Notes under the pieces: generated by a model
The model's database searches: none
The model's input: the letters and a program-made list of their open reading frames with translations, nothing else
Told to the model about the DNA's origin: nothing
In this document: positions 38,220 through 43,053 of the stretch, one piece after another
How the letters are laid out: each line of letters starts with the position of its first letter
How positions within the stretch are numbered: the first letter of the stretch is position 1
From: a virus
Virus record (IMG/VR): IMGVR_UViG_3300023174_000296
Location: 1-43,053 of that record
DNA length: 43,053 nt
Reading direction: 5' to 3' (one strand)
Program-made: the position numbers and the translations under genes

Positions 38220-39155
38220 TCAGTTACCAGACTTCAGCTTCTTTTCTTCCTCGATAATGTCTGCTGCAATTCTACGCATGGCTGCAGTGTTCTGGTTTCC
38301 TCTGCTATTCTTTTGCCCCTTGAGGGATTCAAATTCTTTTTTAAGCGTCTCGATCTTCATCCTGCTGCTGTTGGAATTATCGTTTGCGATATCTTCTTTC
38401 GTGCGAACACGACGACCACCGCCACCGCCAGTTGCTGCTGGATTTTTAACTGGCTCAGATTCCCCTGCTCCACTTTCCTGCATCATAGAGTCAACCTGAT
38501 CGTCAGTTGAAATTGGTTTGGTTCTCTCAACTGGGACTTGACTCACATCTGATCCAGTTGGGGTTGGTTGCCTTGGTGCGGTTGCCTTACTTCCAAAGAT
38601 GCCACCAAGAATGCTTGAGTTCTTCTCAGCTGCGATCTCTGGTGCGTTACCCTTAAACATAGACTTGTAAGCCTCAAGATCTGCAGCCGAATCAAATACA
38701 GCTTTAACAGTTGAGCCATCTGCATCTGTCGTGTTGTACTCAAACTTCCCACCACCAAGAGACTTGGTCATCATCTTCATAGCATAGTCACTGTTCTGCA
38801 GTCGTGCCTGTAGCCTTTGCTTTGAAATGTTATCTTCATCTGTTCCGTAGCCACGCTCCTGCATTGTCTTGTCTAGTTTCGACAATTCGCCCATCAAATT
38901 GATCTGCTCGTCTGAGTGGGCATTCAGTGCTGATGTGATTGCACTAAAAGACCGTGCGCCCTTTGAGACTGGATCGTTGCCACTGAAAGAACCACCGCCA
39001 CCAGACCTAGCTGACTGCATTCTTTCTTGAGCTGCAATCCTTTGAGCCTGCATCTCTTTCTCTGCATCTAGCTTTCTTTGCGATGTAATCGCATCCAGCC
39101 CAGAGTTCATCATGTACGCCCCAGCCTGTGCTACTCCTCCGTAATAATCTGGCAT
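38220..39155 (-). CDS. Internal virion protein candidate
   Basis: A 311-residue protein with two bases to the giant gene. It is helical with QRKLDAEKEMQAQRIAAQER (25-44), a GGGGSFSG linker, long coiled helices (ALNAHSDEQINLMGELSKLD) and Gly/Ser-rich linkers, ending in IIEEEKKLKSGN. Such low-complexity helical proteins, encoded just before a giant late protein, correspond in position to the internal core proteins of T7-like phages. Exact role inferred. Confidence 0.62.
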   Translation of the reverse strand: MPDYYGGVAQAGAYMMNSGLDAITSQRKLDAEKEMQAQRIAAQERMQSARSGGGGSFSGNDPVSKGARSFSAITSALNAHSDEQINLMGELSKLDKTMQERGYGTDEDNISKQRLQARLQNSDYAMKMMTKSLGGGKFEYNTTDADGSTVKAVFDSAADLEAYKSMFKGNAPEIAAEKNSSILGGIFGSKATAPRQPTPTGSDVSQVPVERTKPISTDDQVDSMMQESGAGESEPVKNPAATGGGGGRRVRTKEDIANDNSNSSRMKIETLKKEFESLKGQKNSRGNQNTAAMRRIAADIIEEEKKLKSGN

Positions 39156-39156
39156 A

Positions 39157-40185
39157 TTAAGCTCCGTATCCGCAGATGGCCTTAGCCCTGCGAACTTGTT
39201 TTACCTTTGTATCCATCCAGCGTTTGATCCATCCCTTGAGGGTTGCTTTACCACTGATGAAATTAGCGATCCGTTCCCCGTGCTTGATGTATCCGTTCAG
39301 CATCCACTTCGGTGCCATGCTCAACATCCATTCCCTAAAGATCATCCACTCAGGATTATCTTCACCGTAAACCTCACGAGCTACCCAGCATACGAGACCA
39401 CCGATACCCATTCCCAACCCAGCAATACCTTGAGCTGCGCCAATGATCTGTGCGCCCATCGGCTGGTAGGTGGCAGCTTGGTAAGCGAGCTGGGCATTAT
39501 ACCCAGACATCTGCGTCGAGTAGTTCTGTGCGTTGACACCCTGACCCTGCAGGTACTGCTGCCCACCCATGAACGCTGCGTTCTGCATGGGCTGCATTGT
39601 GTTAGGCGAGAAACCAGATGCACTTGTCGAAGGGCTACCAATTTGTCCGTTGGCAATCGGGGCGAGTCCAAGATAGCTCTGCGTATTTGCGATGCGTTGC
39701 TGTTGGAGTTGCTGACCTACGTTAAACTTAGCAAGAACCTCGGCAGCACTGGCTGCGTTACCATACATGTTTCCACGAGCTGCCTGAGAAGAGCGAATAT
39801 CCTGTTCCGCTGTGCGAGCCTGATCGGCTGATAGGCTAGATCCCAAAGCAAGTTCGCTAGAGATCTTTTCACCGAGCTGTTGGTTGGCCTTAAACCTCTC
39901 TGGGTCTGACATCTCCAAGATTCTGCGTTGCTCTGCAACTGCATCAGTGCCGTATCTTTTTGAAAGTGTAATTGCGTTATCGACCTGTGCATCCGAGGTC
40001 TTACGCATGATATCGATATCGGTAGGTACGCTGGCTTCTTTGCCTTTCCTATATGCTTCTAATGTTAATGGATACCCTGTCGTTGCGTAGTATTCCATCG
40101 ACTCCTTGTTCGCAGCTCCAGTATCTGCAGGAGACACTGAGGGCGGGGGTGGCGGTGCAGGAGGAGGTGAAGGAGGCGAACCCAT
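39157..40185 (-). CDS. Virion protein with CWVAREVYG C-terminal domain
   Basis: A 342-residue protein. Residues 1-20 are Pro-rich (GSPPSPPPAPPPPPS). The middle is helical (DPERFKANQQLGEKISSELA, AARGNMYGNAASAAEVLAKF) and Gln/Gly-rich, similar to internal or tail-core proteins. From about 276 there is CWVAREVYGEDNPEWMIF, then GYIKHGERIANFISGKATLK: a conserved Cys-containing end I have seen in several bacterial and phage proteins, whose role I do not know. It is separated by one base from the next gene. Confidence 0.62.
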   Translation of the reverse strand: MGSPPSPPPAPPPPPSVSPADTGAANKESMEYYATTGYPLTLEAYRKGKEASVPTDIDIMRKTSDAQVDNAITLSKRYGTDAVAEQRRILEMSDPERFKANQQLGEKISSELALGSSLSADQARTAEQDIRSSQAARGNMYGNAASAAEVLAKFNVGQQLQQQRIANTQSYLGLAPIANGQIGSPSTSASGFSPNTMQPMQNAAFMGGQQYLQGQGVNAQNYSTQMSGYNAQLAYQAATYQPMGAQIIGAAQGIAGLGMGIGGLVCWVAREVYGEDNPEWMIFREWMLSMAPKWMLNGYIKHGERIANFISGKATLKGWIKRWMDTKVKQVRRAKAICGYGA

Positions 40186-40198
40186 ATTAGTTTGTTAT

Positions 40199-40642
40199 CT
40201 ATATCTGTTTAGAAGCTGAAAGCAGACGGGTCAAGCCTTTATAAGAGAGTCTTGATAGGACTGAAAACGGGTATTCTTTTATAATCCCACCAAGGTGATT
40301 CCTTCTTGCAGCAAACTTTGGCCTATCCCCCCAGACGGTAAGAAGCAGGTCTATCAGTCTAGCTAGGTTCTCTGCCTTTGGGGCTATAACCAGTTCTATC
40401 CAACATATATCGCAGTAAGGGTCGCTGTAGTATGGGTCTTCTAAAGCCCTTTGTACGCTGTCCACAAACCTTACCATAGCCATAGCCTCTATACCGTCCT
40501 TGCCCTTAATGTAGCCAAGCAGCTTGTTCTGACGGTACCACCGCATCCAAGGCTTAAAATCGCCCCAACACATTGAGGGGCTGTAGTGTTCCTGAACGAA
40601 CGACTGAATCGAGTCTAAGTCTTCCTCAAACCCCGAGGCCAC
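40199..40642 (-). CDS. GNAT-like virion or assembly protein
   Basis: A 147-residue protein with a GTG start. Strands GYIKGKDGIEAMAMVRFVDS and CDICWIELVIAPKAENLARL followed by a helix (LIDLLLTVWGDRP) resemble the beta-alpha core of GNAT acetyltransferases, like the small gp13-type protein of T7-like phages. The R-x-x-G-x-[GA] acetyl-CoA signature is not clearly present, so catalysis is doubtful. It overlaps the upstream gene by 17 bases. Confidence 0.5.
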   Translation of the reverse strand: MASGFEEDLDSIQSFVQEHYSPSMCWGDFKPWMRWYRQNKLLGYIKGKDGIEAMAMVRFVDSVQRALEDPYYSDPYCDICWIELVIAPKAENLARLIDLLLTVWGDRPKFAARRNHLGGIIKEYPFSVLSRLSYKGLTRLLSASKQI

Positions 40643-40892
40643 GCTGATCCTCTGGAACCGAGTAATCTGTGACAGCTACCTTGCGGAGGGGATTTGTATC
40701 ACGGTAGTACTGGTTAACCAGCTTGTACCATTCCTGACGCTGGGCATCGCTGGAAGCCAGCATTTCCTTTGTTTTAGGAATATAGATATCCTGACGCTCT
40801 TTGTCGTAAGCCTCCCTACGCTTTTGCTGATCAATACGATCCTGAGCATAGGGGTCAGGTGCTGGTGCTGGTGCGTTTCCTCCTCCTCCCAT
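40626..40892 (-). CDS. Small virion-associated protein (88 residues)
   Basis: The protein is MGGGGNAPAPAPDPYAQDRI, then a strongly charged helix (DQQKRREAYDKERQDIYIPK) and a C-terminal part with YYRDTNPLRKVAVTDYSVPE. The Gly/Pro/Ala-rich start and charged helix resemble small podovirus tail or core proteins. No ribosome site stands out. It lies between the nozzle-like gene and the GNAT-like gene. Confidence 0.58.
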   Translation of the reverse strand: MGGGGNAPAPAPDPYAQDRIDQQKRREAYDKERQDIYIPKTKEMLASSDAQRQEWYKLVNQYYRDTNPLRKVAVTDYSVPEDQRGLGV

Positions 40893-40927
40893 ATATATGC
40901 TCCTATATGCCTAGCAGTTGTAAGATG

Positions 40928-42532
40928 TCAAGTGACTAGGTAGGGCTGCAGGTATGCGGATATGGACATACCACGGACTGCTAGATACCCAGATGTCGAG
41001 CTGACCCTGAAGATAATCTCCCTAAAGTAGTCCTGATCTATCATCGTATCACCATGAGTCTGGATTGGTGCGAACCCGTCCATGTACTGCGGTAGGTTGA
41101 ATGGAAGGTTAAGAGGTGCGCTTGCCGTTGATACAGTGTTCAGTGTTTCCCAGTCCCCGTTGTCCATCAGGTATTCAATAGTTGCAACGGCTTCTGAATT
41201 ATAGAACTCGATCTCGCTCTTGTTGCCTAGCTTCCTCGAGCCAGCCTCGGCAAATGTCATTCCTCTTGTAGCGATGCTTGTCTGGATTCCGACCCCACCA
41301 TCATTCGATGCAGATGCGTCATCAGAGTATGTAATAGCATTTGACGAACCAAAATTATGCCCCCTTCTCCAAAGGTAAATCCTACCGCTTCGATCTCCAA
41401 TCACGAGGCCAGTAAATAAAGCTGTTGCAGCAACTGCATTTGGTAACGTGATCCCGTTGGATGCCTGAACTCCAGTATATGGGTAGAACCTTCCAGACCA
41501 CTCACCAATCCAGCATTTGTTAGAGGTATCAAAAGCAACTGTGATAGTACCACCTTCCACCGTCTTTGCGGAAAGGATCACCGTGTTTTCATGGAATACC
41601 ATCGAGATCTCGCTTGGCTGAGTGATATCAATTTGTTTGATCTTGTCGTTGATCGGAATAGATATCGGAAGACTCACTGCTTGTTCCTGCCCTTGCAGTG
41701 TTCGGCTCAACAGGCGCACCCCGTCACGGGACATGAACATCACATCAGATCCAACACGAAGTGCTGCTGATTGACTAAGTGCACCGTTTGCATTTTCAAC
41801 CGTCTCGACTGAAAACCCAGCAGCAGATGTCTGGGTAATACCGCTTACAACGAATACCCTGTTTTCTTTGAAAACAGCAATACGGTCACCAGTCCACTCC
41901 ACTATTGCCGTGATAGGCGAAGAGTCTCCACCTATCCTGATTGCATTTGTCACAACATCAAAGTTCGATGTTAGGAAATCACCAACATAAAGGGTATCTG
42001 GATTGCTTGCAGTTACGGCAAACAACCTTCCCCTCGTGCTGATCAACCTATTAATCCCAGCGGGGGCTGATACTGCCCCACTGGTTGGTACGGTGGTCAC
42101 GGTAGAACCATCCCAGTACTTCAGCTGACCAGCTGCGGAACCATCCACAAAATAGAGCTTATCTGCTACAGTAGCCGTATAGACCCTGTTACCAGATGTA
42201 TATGCAGATGATGTCCCAGTTTGCCATCCAGTAGCCCAAGTTGACAGGTACTTAAGATTGCCACCAAAGAATGCAACCATCTGCGTCACGGTTGTATTTC
42301 GGTAGGAAGCTAGGCCGCTAATATAGGAGTTAACCCCAGTCGAAGGAGCAAGAACAAGTCCAAGCCTAGTATGAACAAGCCCGTTCTCATCTAGCTCGAC
42401 ATTGACCAGACTGGTGCATTGGTTCTCACCCAAGATTCTAGCTTGAGTATTAGAGTCTTCCCCACCGCTAAACTGCCTCTGCCCGTCGAAGACCAGAGGC
42501 GTATCTAGGGCTTCGTCAAAAATAATAGGCAT
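40928..42532 (-). CDS. Tail nozzle / tubular protein (beta-propeller type)
   Basis: A 534-residue protein. It contains repeated blade-like motifs with VEWTGDRIAVFKENRVFVVS, RVGSDVMFMSRDGVRLLSRT and TALFTGLVIGDRSGRIYLWR, a beta-propeller pattern found in T7 gp12-like nozzle and related stabilisation proteins. The N-terminal MPIIFDEALDTPLVFDGQRQ and the segment VNVELDENGLVHTRLGLVLA are typical openings. It forms the tail below the neck protein. It starts 3 bases after the neck gene. Confidence 0.72.
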   Translation of the reverse strand: MPIIFDEALDTPLVFDGQRQFSGGEDSNTQARILGENQCTSLVNVELDENGLVHTRLGLVLAPSTGVNSYISGLASYRNTTVTQMVAFFGGNLKYLSTWATGWQTGTSSAYTSGNRVYTATVADKLYFVDGSAAGQLKYWDGSTVTTVPTSGAVSAPAGINRLISTRGRLFAVTASNPDTLYVGDFLTSNFDVVTNAIRIGGDSSPITAIVEWTGDRIAVFKENRVFVVSGITQTSAAGFSVETVENANGALSQSAALRVGSDVMFMSRDGVRLLSRTLQGQEQAVSLPISIPINDKIKQIDITQPSEISMVFHENTVILSAKTVEGGTITVAFDTSNKCWIGEWSGRFYPYTGVQASNGITLPNAVAATALFTGLVIGDRSGRIYLWRRGHNFGSSNAITYSDDASASNDGGVGIQTSIATRGMTFAEAGSRKLGNKSEIEFYNSEAVATIEYLMDNGDWETLNTVSTASAPLNLPFNLPQYMDGFAPIQTHGDTMIDQDYFREIIFRVSSTSGYLAVRGMSISAYLQPYLVT

Positions 42533-42535
42533 GGC

Positions 42536-43053
42536 TTATTGGAAGCTGATCGTGCTTCCCCCGTAGTCCCAGTCATCACGGCTCCACTCACCGTTAAACG
42601 CAGCTGAGACCTCGAAGCGGGATGCACCCTGAGAACGCTCGACGTTGCGGGCTAAAGATAAAAGAGTGAGGGCTTCGGACTGCTTGGCCTGAGCCTTGGC
42701 GTAAGCCTGTTTGTATTCCAGCATGTCGGCCTCGACAAGTGTAAGAAGTGCCTGCTCTGCGGTATTTATCACGCATACATCGTCATCCTGCTCCATCGAG
42801 CGGTAGGCAGACACACCATTGTTTGTTACACGGATCTTGGTCTTGCAGAGGACGGAAAGTGTTCCGCTTTCGGATGCAGCACTTAAAAGCTGAAGCCTGA
42901 TATTACCAGCGTCAGACCTTGAAAGGATCACGAAGGATGTTGTATTGCCAGAATCGGTGAAAGAGCTTGGTGACATCATAAATGCCGAGCCGTAGTTGGC
43001 TGGGTCGATTGCGGTTGTGCCGATCTTGACTGCGACAGGAAGATCCATGTTCG
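42536..43053 (-). CDS. Neck / connector-type protein, C-terminal part (enters from the window edge)
   Basis: The minus-strand frame is open from the window edge, with 170 residues after an internal M at 43048: DLPVAVKIGTTAIDPANYGS, SSFTDSGNTTSFVILSRSDA and SASESGTLSVLCKTKIRV are beta strands of a connector head domain. The rest is helical (LTLVEADMLEYKQAYAKAQA) with a short beta end. It seems to be the second half of the gene that begins at 179, with a one-base frame break at the join. Alternatively it starts at ATG 43048 as its own gene. Confidence 0.6.
   Translation of the reverse strand, partial: NMDLPVAVKIGTTAIDPANYGSAFMMSPSSFTDSGNTTSFVILSRSDAGNIRLQLLSAASESGTLSVLCKTKIRVTNNGVSAYRSMEQDDDVCVINTAEQALLTLVEADMLEYKQAYAKAQAKQSEALTLLSLARNVERSQGASRFEVSAAFNGEWSRDDWDYGGSTISFQ

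Noticed and set aside
1-43053. CRISPR arrays, insertion sequences or transposases
   Set aside because: No regularly spaced direct repeats and no transposase motif were seen; the fibre and glycine repeats are within genes.

Overview
The window is a dsDNA bacteriophage genome of the short-tailed, podovirus-like type. It carries a complete set of head, portal, packaging, internal-protein, tail-fibre, lysis and replication/recombination genes, and shows no cellular housekeeping gene and no tRNA. A tyrosine integrase, a tRNA-like attP segment beside it and a divergent regulator switch indicate a temperate phage. The lipoprotein and holin/endolysin cassette suggests a Gram-negative host; the sequence does not allow the host to be named. 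The two window ends fall inside what looks like one structural gene read on the minus strand, so the molecule is probably circular (or circularly permuted) and essentially complete, with a one-base frame offset at the join.

Layout. (1) Positions 1-14624, minus strand: the late operon, from small terminase (14.6 kb) through a basic protein, large terminase, portal, a coiled-coil/TM protein, fibre proteins including a very glycine-rich one, the lysis cassette (holin, two overlapping small genes including a lipoprotein, M15 peptidase endolysin), scaffold, N4-gp56-type major capsid protein, a terminator, three small genes, four tail-fibre-type genes and the start of a neck protein. (2) 14625-15673: a 1 kb gene-free divergent control region rich in inverted repeats, with a candidate early promoter. 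(3) 15674-21586, plus strand: an early operon of mostly unknown genes around a helper gene, a MoxR-type AAA+ ATPase and a metallopeptidase-like/VWA protein, plus a ribbon-helix-helix protein. Many of its genes start behind a near-identical Shine-Dalgarno block. (4) 28510 down to 21546, minus strand: replication/recombination genes (annealing protein, RecB/Cas4-like exonuclease, resolvase-like nuclease, DnaB-like helicase) with a 3D-domain secreted protein, a 2-oxoglutarate/Fe(II) oxygenase and many tiny genes, joined by a long chain of 4-base stop/start overlaps. (5) 28511-29866: divergent promoters, RHH regulator and integrase (plus). (6) 29867-30587: attP and two small genes. (7) 43053 down to 30550, minus strand: the rest of the late operon (neck protein end, tail nozzle-like protein, small proteins, two internal-protein candidates and a 2555-residue giant polyprotein).

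How it works together. Early plus-strand genes and the leftward replication block would be made first. The phage brings a helicase and a recombination set but no recognisable DNA polymerase, primase or RNA polymerase, so it must use the host enzymes. The late leftward operon then builds the procapsid, packages DNA with TerS/TerL/portal and lyses the cell. The giant protein, with a zincin motif and four spaced [A/F]-S-[T/I]-R-G motifs, looks like a self-processed polyprotein delivered with the DNA. The integrase/RHH/HTH switch would decide lysogeny.
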